A DNA stretch of 64,000 nucleotides from Warburgia ugandensis (lineage: Eukaryota; Streptophyta; Magnoliopsida; Canellales; Canellaceae): NCBI GenBank assembly GCA_035236585.1, contig CP141139.1:22522990-22586989 (forward strand), read 5' to 3'. Of the stretch, positions 23,963 through 35,307 are shown one piece after another (position 1 is the stretch's first letter; every line of letters begins with the position of its first letter). Both the position numbers and the translations under genes were made by a program. The notes beneath the pieces were generated by a model. It was not told the origin of the DNA. It saw only the letters and a list, made by a program, of their open reading frames with translations, and made no database searches.

Positions 23963-24980
23963 ATGTTAACCATTCACTTTAAAAGTATGGCCAATCCTAG
24001 CATCCTCAATCCCGACGATCCCATATGGAAAAACTTCTTTAACTGTGTATGGACCGGTCCAGGGAGATCTAAGCTTACCTAGGAATAGGTGGAGCTTAGA
24101 ATTGTAAAGCAAAACCTTTTGATTTGGAGTAAAGAATTTTCTCATTATGTTTTTATCATGAAAAACTTTCATCTTTTCTTTATATATCCTATTACTCTCA
24201 TAAGCTTCTTGCCTGATCTCTTCCAACTCATTAAGCAGAAGTTTCCTATATGAGCCTACTTTATTCGTGTTGAAATTAAAGGTCTTCATTGCCCAGTGGG
24301 CTCTATGTTCCAATTCCATAGGCAAGTGACATGCCTTACCGTATACAATACGATAGGGAGACACACCAATCGATGTTTGATGTGTAGTCTTGTAAGCCCA
24401 AAATGCATTGGTTAGTGTAAGAGACCACTCCTTACAATCCAAATTTACAGTCTTCTGAATAATTTGTTTAATGGCCCAATTAGATACTTCTACTTGTCTA
24501 CTTGTTTATGGGTGATACGGTGTTGCAACTTTATGGGTGATATTATATTTTTTCATGAGTGCTTTAAATGGTTTGTTGCAAAAGTGTGTACCGTTATCAC
24601 TTATAATGGCTCGAGGTGTTCCAAATCTAGAAAAAATGTTTTCTTTTAAGAATTTCATAACTATTTTATGATCATTATGCCTACATGGGATAGCCTCAAT
24701 CCATTTTGAAACATAGTCTATGGCCAATAAGATATAGATGTAGCCAAAAGAAGGTGGGAATGGGCCCATGAAATCAATACCCCAGCAATCAAAAACCTCA
24801 ATAACAAGGATAGGATTTAAAGGCATCATATTCCTATGGCTTATTCCTCCTAACTTTTGACATCGCTCACATGATTTATAGAATACATATGTGTTTCTAA
24901 ATAATGATGGCCAATAGAAACCACATTGTAAAATCTTTGCAGCAGTTTTCTATGCTAAAAAATATCCACCACATGCTTCT
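23963..24980 (-). pseudogene. Element A integrase (Ty3/gypsy), broken
   Basis: Integrase inserts the element DNA into the genome. From right to left on the minus strand: a zinc-binding CERCQKLGG piece (~24860), the core with GIDFMGPFPPSFG (first Asp) and ISDNGTHF (second Asp) in the frame 24506-24829, a VEVSN block with the catalytic Glu near 24490, and the C-terminal region 23966-24442 with YRIVYGKACHLPMELEH, RSPWTGPYTV and a terminal FKVNG. GKACHLPxELEH plus the WTGPYTV block are typical of non-chromovirus (Athila/Tat) elements. At least one stop separates core and C-terminal parts (near 24507), and more stops lie beyond 24829. All three catalytic acids seem present, so the loss is through stops, not active-site change. 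Confidence 0.88.
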
Positions 24981-25249
24981 AAATGGTAAAAGGAGAAGAC
25001 ACTATGTTGCTCTAAGTCAGGGACACATCTCATAATGATTTGATCAGGGCAGTACTTAAATAGATATGGGTCATCCTAGAAGTAGTGCTTAATATTATAG
25101 AAGAATTTTTATTTTTCTAATTTATTCCAATGATTAGGAATCTCCCCTGTGATTAAATAATTTACAATATCAGCTAACCAGGGAGGATGTGAAACATGAA
25201 AAAGTTGTTCACCAGGAAAAGTATCCTTTTTTATCTTTTATTTTAATGT

Positions 25250-25540
25250 CAAACTCTTAGAGTAAAATAATCCATCTAAGTGGTCTAGGCTTACCATCTT
25301 TTTTAGAAAGAAGATACTTAAGGGTTGAATAATCAGTGAAGATGACTAATTTAGATCCAACAAAGTAAGACCTGAATTTATCCAACGCGAAGACTACTGC
25401 TAACAGTTCTTTCTCCATAGTGTAATAGTTCATTTGAGTGTTATTTAGGGTCCTACTGGCATAGTATATGACATATGGATTTTTCTCTTTTCTCTATCCT
25501 AGTACAGCTCTTACTCCATAGTCACTAACATTACACATGA
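25250..25540 (-). pseudogene. Element A RNase H, broken
   Basis: RNase H removes the RNA of the RNA/DNA hybrid during reverse transcription. The minus strand reads YYASRTLN, then TMEKELLAVVFALDKFRSY and FTDYSTLKYLLSKKD, the E and D motifs of the Ty3/gypsy enzyme. The first catalytic acid normally lies in CDASD; here the frame reads CNVSD (near 25530), replacing the Asp by Asn. The region between RNase H and integrase (24980-25250) has several in-frame stops. Confidence 0.8.
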
Positions 25541-26567
25541 TTTCAAAGGGTAAGCTCCAATCAAGTGGCTGCATAATGGGTGTAGTGGTTAACTTGCCTT
25601 TTAGTTTTATCAAAACTTTCTGAAAATCTTTAGTCTGCTCAAAAGGGGTTTCCTTTATAAGGAGGTGACATAACGGTCTGGATATAGCACTAAAATCTTT
25701 AATGAATCTGCTATAGAATCCTACATGACTTAGGAATGAGCGAATGTCCCTAACAGATTTGGGGATGGGTAGATTAGTAATTAGATCAACTTTGGCTCTG
25801 TCTACCTCTATACCTTTGGATGATAGTATGTGGCCAAGGACAATTCCCTTCGTAACCATGAAATGACATTTCTTTCAATCAAGCACTAGGTTCTTTTCTT
25901 CACAACCATTTAAGACTTTTCTTAGAATTTCAAGGCATGTGTCAAAGGAGTAAAAAAGAAAAGAAAAATTGATCTATGAAAACCTCTAAAATTCTCTTTA
26001 CCATATCACTGAAAACACTCAACATGTAGTGTTAAAATGTGGCAGGAGCATTACATAATCCAAATGGCATTCTTTTGTAAGAAAAAGTGTTAAAGGACAT
26101 GTGAATGTGGTCTTTTCCTGATCCTTGGGTGCAATTTCTATTTAGTTATATGTTGAATAGCCATCTAAAGAACAATAGTACTAGTGTCTTGCAACCCTTT
26201 CTAACATTTGGTCAACAAAAGGCAAAGAAAAATGGTCCTTCCTAGTAACATCATTCAATTTTCTATAGTCAATACACATATGCCAACCAGTGGTGACTCT
26301 AGTTAGAATTAATTCATTGTTGGCATTAGTGGTCACTATCACTCCAGACTTCTTTGAAATGACCTGAGTGGGACTCACCCTTTTGCTATCACTTATGGGA
26401 TAGATGATTCCCACATCAAGCAATTTAAAAACTTCTGCTCTAACCATATCTTTCATATTAGGGTTTAACCTTCCTTGCATTTGATGATATGGTTTAGCAT
26501 CATCCTCTAAGTAGATTCGATGGGTGCATATTAAAGGTTTTATACCTTTAATCTTTGCTATGGTCAT
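25494..26567 (-). pseudogene. Element A reverse transcriptase, broken
   Basis: The frame 26181-26567 covers the N-terminal part: RLNPNMKDMVRAEVFKLLD, GIIYPISDS, VSPTQVISKKSG, then WHMCIDYRKLNDVTRKDHF and FVDQMLERV, the fingers/palm start of Athila-like enzymes. The middle (25860-26180) is frameshifted. The FxDD catalytic box lies at 25969-25980, where the frame reads FIDQ, and shortly after there is one extra base relative to the family spacing. The frame 25494-25859 resumes with VTKGIVLGHILSSKGIEVD, PIPKSVRDIRSFL and YSRFIKDFS (thumb and connection). The enzyme cannot be active: a catalytic Asp and the frame are lost. Confidence 0.92.
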
Positions 26568-26640
26568 CCTATTGCACTTTTATATTCCGTGAGGATTTTA
26601 ATCAATTGTTCCTGTTAAGATTTTTCCAATTGAGAGTCAA

Positions 26641-27551
26641 TTATAACAAGAAAAGTTTCTTGAGGTTAGAAGGTAGAGATTTCAAATCTAGCTTAGGAGG
26701 TTCAACTGAGGATGGAATGGGAGTGGACTCCCTTGATGGAAGTTCCTCAAAATGAGGTTTCCATATTTTTGTATACATAAAGGGCACAGAATCAAGGATG
26801 GCATTAACTTCCTCTATTAATGAATCCTCATTAAACTCATTAAAATGGGCCAAACAGGCCTCAATTGGGTTTGACAAGAAAGATGACTGAAAATGATCAT
26901 GCACGACTGAATTTATCATATTGACATAGTGCAAGTCATTTGTGGATTCTCCAGGTTGCATACAAATGTTGAAGATGTTCAATTCTAGTGTCGAGTTGAC
27001 AAATGAAAGCGTCATGACACTATTTCTACAGTTTATTAGGGTATTGGATGTAGCCAAGAATGGATGTCCAAGGATGACGGGCATTTCTCGTTGCTCATTC
27101 AGCTCTGGTTGGGTGTCCAAAACTAAGAAATCGACTGGGAAAAAGAATTGCTCTATTTGGACAAACATATCCTCTATTATACCCCTAGGTATTACTGGTG
27201 ATCTATCAGCTAGTTGGAGTGTAGTTGATGTTGGCATGTGGTCTTTTAGTCCTAATTGAACATAGCTGTATATGGTAACAGATGAACACTGGATCCAAGA
27301 TCTAATAAATCTTGGTTGGTCTTATGGTTTCCGATGATGCAAGTGAGAGTGGGCAACTTGGATCCTTGTATTTCTAGTGTGTATGGTGCTAAAAAAATTG
27401 AACTTACTTGTTTAGTCACAAATGCCTTCTTTTGCACATTCAATTTTCTTTTGACTGTGCATAAATCCTTTAAAAATTTGGCATAAGATGGGATTTGTTT
27501 TATTGCATCTAAGTTCAGTATGTTGATCTTGACTTGCTTGAATGTCTCCAT
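26641..27551 (-). pseudogene. Element A aspartic protease and protease-RT linker, broken
   Basis: The protease cuts the gag-pol polyprotein. The frame 27252-27551 ends with LLDLGSSVHLLPY, where the family active site reads DLGASVN/SLLP; an Asp-Leu-Gly triad is kept. The frame 26641-27237 continues with TTLQLADRSPVIPRGIIEDM, FPVDFLVLDT and PVILGHPFLATSNTLINCR, all standard for plant Ty3/gypsy protease. The two frames are offset, so a frameshift divides the domain around 27240-27250. The last ~100 codons are the acidic Pro-rich linker before reverse transcriptase. Confidence 0.88.
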
Positions 27552-27799
27552 AATCTCATCATTAGTGGTACTCTTTGTGACTTAACACAACCTTTGAGGG
27601 AATGGACTAGGGAATGGACATGGCTCAACATGTGGAGTGGGATCCTTCTCTTTAGATTTTTCTTTAGGCTTTTCTACCTTTTTAGTGTTTTGGGGCTCAT
27701 CTTTCTTAATTATTTTACCACTCCTAAGAATGGTAACAACTTTAATCTGTTTCATGATAGAGCTTGATGATGCATTAAGTGTAGTTTTGCTAATCGCTT

Positions 27800-29230
27800 A
27801 CACACCCTTAGGGTTTGCTTGTGGTTGAGCTAGAAACTTTCCTTTTTCCATACTTTGCATCATTTGACTCATTATATTTTTTAATTAAGTTATAGAATGG
27901 TTCGTTTGTTTTATTTGACTTTCTAATTGAGAAATTTTCTTCCCTAGTTTTGAGCAAGTTGATTGTCTACATGACTTTTGGGTGGGGGCAGGTAAGGTCT
28001 AGAAGAAAGAGGTTGATGAGTTTGATATGGGGGTGGAGCAAGTAGTCCTTGATTTGGTTGTTGATGTTGGTATGGGCCTGGTTGTGAGACCTAAGTAGTT
28101 TGGCCATTTCTCCAACTGAAATTCAGATATGGGGTGAAAGGTCTTTTATAAATTGTTAAGTGCGTTAGCCTAATCATGAAGTACATTTTGAAATGTTGGA
28201 ATGGTAGGACATTCCTTAGTAAGATGGGCAATACTTTCACAAATGCTGCAAATTTGTTCATTGTTATTTGAATTTTTCTTTTTCATTTCTATGGCTTCTA
28301 CTTTTCTAGCTAGGGTTGTTACTTTGACATTGATTTCATCTTTTTCAGACATGGCATACATGCCTCCCCTAGTAGATGTGGTAGTGGGCTTGGGTCTATC
28401 TAGATGTTCTACTCTTTTTGAGTCAACCTAGGTCTGTGCACTTTCAGCTAGCTATTCCAAATACTCTTCCGCTTCACTTGGTTGTTTATTCAGAAAGTTA
28501 CTAGTGCACATCATCTCTACAAACTGGCGCATGTCAGAATTAAGTCCTTTATAAAAGAATCTGATGATGCACCATGGTTCATAGCCATGATGTGGGCATG
28601 TGAGTAATATACCTTTGAACTTTTCCCAGCATTGGTGGAATAATTCTTTATCCTTTTGAGCAAAAGTTCATTATCTTATGGTGAAGTGTATTTGTTTTAT
28701 GTGTAGGGAAAAACTTTTTCAAGAATTCCTTAGTCATTTCATTCCAAGTCCTTATGGAACCTGTTGGTAGTGAATTAAACTACATTTTTGTTTTTTTCTT
28801 TAAAGAGAAAGGAAATAGCTTAAGCCTAATAGTATGTAGACCAATGAATTTTGTGTTCTTTAGGTACTACCTACCTCATCAAACTCTTTAAGGTGCAAAT
28901 AAGGACTCTCACTATCTAAACCATGAAATTTGGAAAGTAATTGAATTATTCCCATTTTTAATTCTAACGCACTAGCATTTTGAGGAAGAATGACACAAAA
29001 AGGTGTATTGGTGCACGTAGGCTGAAGGTAGTCTCTCAATGTTCTTCCATGAAGATTCTGATGAACATTATTGTCTCCATGGTCACTCTGTTGGCCCCAT
29101 TCCTTATTTCTATTCCTTCTCCAATTTCTTTGTTGATGATTATTCCTCCTTGTTGGAGGTTGATATTCATCATCAATTAGAGGTGGTGGGTCTAAACTTA
29201 GAAAATTTATGTTTTTTTGCATGTAAAATT
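27800..29230 (-). pseudogene. Element A gag, broken
   Basis: Gag forms the particle that packages element RNA. On the minus strand 28860-29222 gives the N-terminal part, with a LRDYLQPT block, then IQLLSKFHGLDSESPYLHLKEF, a signature of Athila-like gag. The core (28440-28860) is recognisable piecewise but interrupted by stops. The frame 28170-28361 holds the zinc knuckle CSICESIAHLTKECP (CCHC with one shortened spacing: C-x2-C-x4-H-x4-C) after a Lys-rich stretch. The segment 27560-28130 is a Gln/Pro-rich tail. Right of 29230 the expected leader and 5' LTR of A are missing; another LTR begins. Confidence 0.85.
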
Positions 29231-29239
29231 TTGTTAATA

Positions 29240-32166
29240 AAGAAAAGTATTACTAATTCCTATGATTAGTGAAATTTGGAATGATCAAACTCTATAATTC
29301 TAATCCACTAATAATCTTGTGATTTTGAAACATGGAATCAATGGTTAGAAGTGAGTGATCTGTGTTTGATTAAGAGATCTAGCCTTAAAAGTAGTAAAAT
29401 CCATAAAAATGATTGGTAATCTCCTTAATCAATTTGATCAAGGAGGATTGAATAGTATGGATGTATTTGGATGATGATATAAAGTTAATATCATATGGAT
29501 TGATGGACTTGATGATGATAATTTGGGATAGATTAAAATCTATGCCCTTAAATTTGATAAAATGATTTAAGATCTTCTTGATCAATTCGATCAAGAAGGA
29601 TCAGATCATTTGATGAGATGCATCAATGATCTAGTGATAAAATCACATTAAGAAGATGTACTAGATCTAAAGGAAAATGAAAGATCAAGATCTAAATTCT
29701 AAATGGATGAAAAATGAATAGAAATCAACTATGACCATTGAATCATGATGAATAGTTATGACATGTTAAATGTTCATTTGAATTATTAAATGTTATTATA
29801 ATTGTCTTTTATTGCTTAGTATATTTAATTGTTAGATTTATTTATTTATTTATGCTTTAATGCTTATGTTATGGAAATTACATTGAAAATGTAATTAAAT
29901 GAAAAATAGAGTTGAAGAACATTTACATGGAATGAATGACATGGACTTTATGATAGTAAGGGCTATAGTTAGTAGGATAATATAAGAAATATAATTTCCT
30001 TGGCCCAAATTAGGAGAATAATGAAATTCCATAAATAACATTTTAAATGTTCATGAACTTAATTAAAATCAATTAGAAAGCGTACTTAGGGTTAAAATGT
30101 TCGTAGGAACCTTATGAAAGGTTGAGCTAAGGTCACTCTAGTGAATGCTAAACATGGTGGTTAAGGAGGTTTTCTAATAGAGCCTTGCTCTTCCCCTACC
30201 TTCCATTGATGTTTGTGAGGTCTAAACACCTCCTTACATGAGGATTGAAGTAACCACTTTGTGTTTAGCCATTCAACTAGTAAGCCTTAGTCAATTGGAA
30301 ATAAGAGGAGCATTTTAGATTTAGGATGAAATAAGCTATCTTAAACCAGTACAACATTAACTAGTTGAATAATAATAATAAGATCATAAAAGGTTAGTAA
30401 AATATCTAATCTTAATGAAAATGGTAAATAAGATAATCAAGATTAAACAAGATCCATAGGATCTTGAATGATCAAGAACACTAAGAATAATAACATTGTA
30501 TTATACGTAGTGTGCATGTTTATTAGTATGTATGTTATAGATCAAATCTAGATCATTAGATTGATAATCCAAACCCTTGATCAAATATGATTCAAGGAAA
30601 AGAATCAGGATCATCCTCCTTAGGGATGATCAAATAATTGAAATTAGATCAAAGAAGAACTAGATGAGAGAAGATCTAGGCCCTTGATCTTTATCAACAA
30701 GTATAGATTGTTGATCAAAAGATCTATGAAAGATCAAGATCAAAGAGATGGATATACAAAGACTTAGAGATAGAAAATACTTAGATTTGAAGGGTTAGAA
30801 GATCATTCTAACTATCAGATCTATTAATCAATAGGATAAAATACTATCTGAGGAAGATAGATTATATGGATGATAGGAACACAAAATAGATCTAGATCCT
30901 TTATATCAAAGGACAAGATTAGATAAGGAATATAGATAGGAGATTATCCAAAATTGTACAAATAATGACAGTATTATGTATTTACAGATTACATACGTCA
31001 ATCATGGAGGATCTAAAGGGATGGATCACTACATGAAGGTAAGTGGAACTTTAAGAATACAAGGCCTATGGTCTATGGAATTGTTATTATACATAGACAT
31101 TATAATGCTTAAGAATGATAACATGCTTAGTTACATTTGTAGGAATATGGGTATCATTCATTGTAAATGAGGATCCCTAAATCTAGAAATAAAATTATAT
31201 CCTTATTACGAGGATATTGAATACGACAATGATAATATAAATAGACAAATCATCTGAGTTGTACAAGAAGTATTTTAAAATACAAGCATGGAAGCTTGTG
31301 ATTTTGTTTTAAACAGGCATAAGCTTGGGAATGCTATGCTAGGGAAGTTATGAGGGTTTGGCCACCCTGCTTCCCAAAATTTGATGATATTATGATACCT
31401 TGCCCAAAGATAGGCTAAAAGTTGGGTGGGGCAATTATGAGAAAGCCTTGCCGTGAAAGTCTTGTCTCCCCATACGGGCAATGACACAATATTTTCCATT
31501 ATGGTATCAGTGGTGAACAGGGTAGTTATTCGAGCACGCTAGTACAAATTAGACTGCAGCATGGTAGTCCTTGAGTATTTTGCATATGATGCATGGCATA
31601 GTGAGATGCCAATACTACTCTAATGAGGGACTATTTTTCCAGCAAAAGTCTAGATGATTTATCAACTCAATATATCTAAGTATGATTATAGAGGTTTGAG
31701 ACATTGACTATTTTTCATGGTTTTTGACTAGTGGTGAGTGGTTTTGAAGTATCATAGTGGATGTTATAAATATTTGAATGTTTACAATATCTCAGATACA
31801 GAAAGGAAGGACTGAAGGGATACAACAAGGGAATGCGAAGACCATACTATTTGATCAAGACTATGTACATTTGTTAAAGGATTGGATTGTATTTTGATTT
31901 ATGAATTTTGGACATAAGATGTAATAAAAGGGCTATGTATGTGAACCACTGGATTGATCCTGCAATTTTAATAAAAATGAGTTTCTTTGGAAACATATGT
32001 TGTACACAAAATTATGTGTGTATATGTGAGTGAAATGTGGCATTCGGGTTTTCTGAAAAGAATTTCAGAGAAAAAAAATTCCATTGCTTAAGTTTTCAAA
32101 ATGTTTGCAAAATTTGTTGACCACCATTTGAAAATAAATAACGAAAATGTATTTCAAAAACCCGTG
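29240..32166 (+). mobile_element. Family 2 LTR, both ends decayed
   Basis: Bases 29880-32166 are collinear with 59250-61465 of the solo LTR ending at 61471: GGGCTATAGTTAGTAGG at 29961 and 59368, CGCCTCCTTACATGAGG-like blocks at 30226 and 59646, CTATGCTAGG..GGTTTGGCCACCC at 31337 and 60467, and GTTTACAATATCTCAGATAC at 31777 and 61051. The end reads TTTCAAAAACCC but the terminal ..GTCACA is replaced by other sequence. The left arm of the stem-loop is degraded here. It truncates element A. No gene is present. Confidence 0.7.
29421..29598. repeat. Duplicated 25-nt hairpin within the LTR
   Basis: CTTCTTGATC-AATTC-GATCAAGAAG (29574-29598) is a perfect hairpin. CTCCTTAATC-AATTT-GATCAAGGAG (29421-29445) is the same with one wobble/mismatch. 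They lie 153 bases apart in similar surroundings (AAAATGATT before, GGAT after), so they come from a ~150-bp duplication. Confidence 0.7.
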
Positions 32167-34949
32167 CGTGCGGCCCTCCCCCCTCTCTCTTTTCTAGTCA
32201 GTCATTAGCTGTCGTATGCGACCCTCTTTACTCTCTCTGTCCTAGTTAGTTGCTGGTGGCCATGTGTGATCCTTCCCCTTCCCTCCTCCTCTCTGTCCCA
32301 ATCAGTCTTAGTTTGTTCTAACGTTTTAGCTCTAAAATTTTATCATTATAGAGTTATCGTGAATAATTTGTTTATGTGTTCATTGTAATAGTAGGTGTAG
32401 GGGATCTGGTCCTTGGTTTGTACTAAGTATTTCTCTATTGAATGTTTCTTGAGTTTCAAAGCTATGTATTTGTGGAAATGTTGCATAGCTATGTGGATTG
32501 TTACTTCATTGTTGGATTGGCTACAAGTATTTGAGATTTTTTTGAATGATTTCTGTAGTTTCCATTCTAATGTATATTCTTCTTGTCTTCTCTTGTTTGG
32601 TGTCGACATAAAGGTGGAGTTATCTGAGGTTAAGCAATTGGTATATGAGAACTTTCTATGCTAGATTGTTCTAAATTAATACTGTAAGCTTTCTATTCAC
32701 CAAGTGTATGGATGATGAATACAATTTGGACTTGGATTCTCTTATTGAATAGAATTCCAATCTTGAATTGGATTCTCTTATGGTAGTTTATGTGGTTAGT
32801 CAATTTTGATTAGTTTTGACTAATCTGTAGCAGAAAGGTTGGATTTTACAATGACTAGTGTGTAGTAAATGATTGATCTGTAAATGTGGGTATTGAAAAT
32901 ATTTGAGGAAGTGATTGTAAAAAAAATCAATTTCAATCACTTCTTCAGAGTTGTTTGAATGCATGACTACACGATTATCTCCTATGAGGTTGGGAATATC
33001 ATACTTCCTGGCATGTTGACATTCATATGAATGTAGATATACTTGTAATTCCAATGAACTGAGATTCATGTGCATGTTGAAATGCTAGCAATTTTCAAAG
33101 AATTGGCACTATATTGTCTTTACTTCTACTTTCTTCAAGTTTGATGCCATAAATTAGTAGTGTGCATGTATCATTACCCTTAACCCAAATGATTTATTTT
33201 ACTTTATAGAATACTATAAATTGAATATTTGGTTTCTTGAAGTTCTAGTTTTCAAGTGAGATTATTGTTTGGTATGAAGTAAATATCTTTCAATTGAATG
33301 TGACATCTTTGAAAGTTGTATGCTATATGAAATAAAAAGGAGTAGGTTAATAATGGCTAATACTTGTTTGTTTACTCTAAGCGATAATATCTTATTGTAT
33401 GTGGTCTTTACTGAAGCCTCGAGGTTTAAGATATTTTTAGAGGCTTTGGTGAGTTTTGCATTTACATTCCCTTGTATTCTTTATTTTGTCTCGAGTTTCT
33501 GTTATGCATTATTTTAATCATGTCCATGATTTTGCTTTTAAGGTTTTAGGATATTGGAACACATCCTTGTCATGCATCATTAGCAGCTTGATTTTGATTC
33601 ATTTGTATGGAAGTAGCACGATTTTGATTCATTTTTGTGGAAGAGGTAAAGTCACTAGTTTTTCATTCTATTCCATGCTTTTATATTTTATCTATAAAAT
33701 GTTTACATATATAAAATATGTAGGTAATTTCTTTAAATATATATACTCTATTTTTTTATACTTTAGATGTTTTTATTTTTGAGTGTTTGAGATAAGGGTC
33801 TTATGCTTTTGGATAGATCATGAATGAACACTAAAATGAAATAGCCTTATCATGCACATTTGGATAGATCATTTTCAATGTAAACACTTCCATGTTGAAG
33901 ATATTTTTTACATTCAAATTTTACATTTGGATAGATCATTATTGGATGTAACTAGTATAGAATAATCCCATTTGATAACAACTTGATCTCATTTGGAATT
34001 AAAAGAACTATGATAGTTAGTGTCAACATATTCAGTTTCCAAATGAAAAGAGGTCATCCAATGTCATGGGTTGCTCCTTCCACTTAACTTTATTGGGAGA
34101 GCACATACCATGTGTTGAGATAATCTAATTGGGAGGGTGGATATTATGTATTGAAATAATCTAATTGGAAGTGCAGGTACTATATACTGAGATGCATGAG
34201 AACCCTACTACTCGATAGTGTTGGTGTCTCCCAATTGAAAAAGTTAACACTTTGTAGTGGTCATAATCTTACATTTTTTCACCATGTTTATGGATTCTAG
34301 CTCAAAAGAATGTATTAATTGAATTAAATATGCTGTATTATAGGATGCTCAACTTTTTGAATGGGTAAACTAGAGAGTTACTCCAAAGCAAACCTTAACA
34401 AAATATGAAGTGAATGTGCTGATTATGTAATGAGTTTTAATTAGAATAATTTAAAGTAATTACATCAATGTAAATTACCTTATCCATTAGTAAAATATCT
34501 TCGTCATTGATATGCATGTGTTCTTCTGGTTTTCATTATTTGCATTGAGGTATATATTTATTGGATGAATGAGGAAAAGTTGGAGTATGGAAGTAAATGG
34601 GTATGTGTGTATGGACTTGGACTTGTAGGCATGTATGGTTTTTTATTCACGTATTTGAATTTCTTATGTTGGAAGTGAATGTGGAGGTTACAATGAATTA
34701 AGTGAATGTGTTGTAGTTTCTTCATCAAATCTTTTCAAGATAGAGAATGGCTACATATTTTTTATATAAATGTGGATGGATGATGAATTTGGATGTTTTT
34801 CCAAATTTGAAATTGAATGTATATTTCCTTTTCATGTCTTTAAAGATTGGAAGAACAATGTAGTAGGTAGTATATTGAATGCATGCAAAAATGTAAGTTC
34901 TAATTGTAGTAAAAAAGCAAAGAAAAGAATTTACATACATTTAAATTAG
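32167..34949. other. AT-rich region without recognisable genes
   Basis: A short pyrimidine/GC-richer patch (32160-32300) is followed by T-rich, stop-rich sequence on both strands. Frames such as 32413-32664 and 33456-33782 have hydrophobic, low-complexity translations expected of T-rich DNA. It may be the interior of a non-autonomous CACTA element ending at 35307, but no left terminus was found. It contains a three-fold TTGGATAGATCAT word (33810, 33859, 33927) and a 36-bp tandem array. Confidence 0.5.
34092..34199. repeat. 36-bp tandem repeat, three units
   Basis: Units at 34092, 34128 and 34164, each ATTGG(G/A)AG.. followed by GAGATAATCTA or a variant. The first two are close; the third has diverged more. 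Confidence 0.9.
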
Positions 34950-35307
34950 GAATTTGAAATTCTACCTATAAAAGTTCTACATTTTTCAATTCGAATTTGA
35001 AAATCCTAGACTTTTAAAGTTGGTTTTTTTAGTTTGACTTTAAATGGTATCCACAATTAAAGACCTTTTAAGTAAGAAATTGTAAACTGACTTTAAAAGT
35101 CCCAAACTTTTAAAGTCGATTTCCACTAACCGACTTGAAAAGTCTCATACCATTAAAGTCGGTTATGTTAACTGATACTTTTAAAGTTGGTTTTTTTTCC
35201 AACTTCTTTTCTTAATGATTTTTTAAGTTGGCTCAATAAAAGTCACTTTGATAACCAACTTCTTTTAGTGTTTATAACCTTCTTTAAAACCCTCCTATAA
35301 AGTAGTG
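34950..35307 (-). mobile_element. CACTA (En/Spm) terminus with subterminal repeats
   Basis: On the minus strand the sequence starts CACTACTTTATAGGAGGG at 35307 and runs into many copies of a ~12-bp word, ACTTTTAAAGTCGGTT or its complement, at 35013, 35086, 35113, 35151, 35178 and 35223. Clustered subterminal copies in both orientations next to a CACTA end are diagnostic for the superfamily. The element lies to the left. Its other end is not identified, so size and TSD remain unknown. Confidence 0.75.

Noticed and set aside
31499..31525. ATGGTATCAGTGG as an initiator-Met primer site
   Set aside because: It lies well inside an LTR that continues to about 32166, not at an LTR border, and the collinear LTR at 60630 reads ATGGTATAAGTGG; similarity is by chance.
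33456..33782. 108-codon frame predicted to be membrane-like
   Set aside because: T-rich DNA gives Phe/Leu/Ile/Tyr-rich translations by composition alone; no start context, no family pattern.
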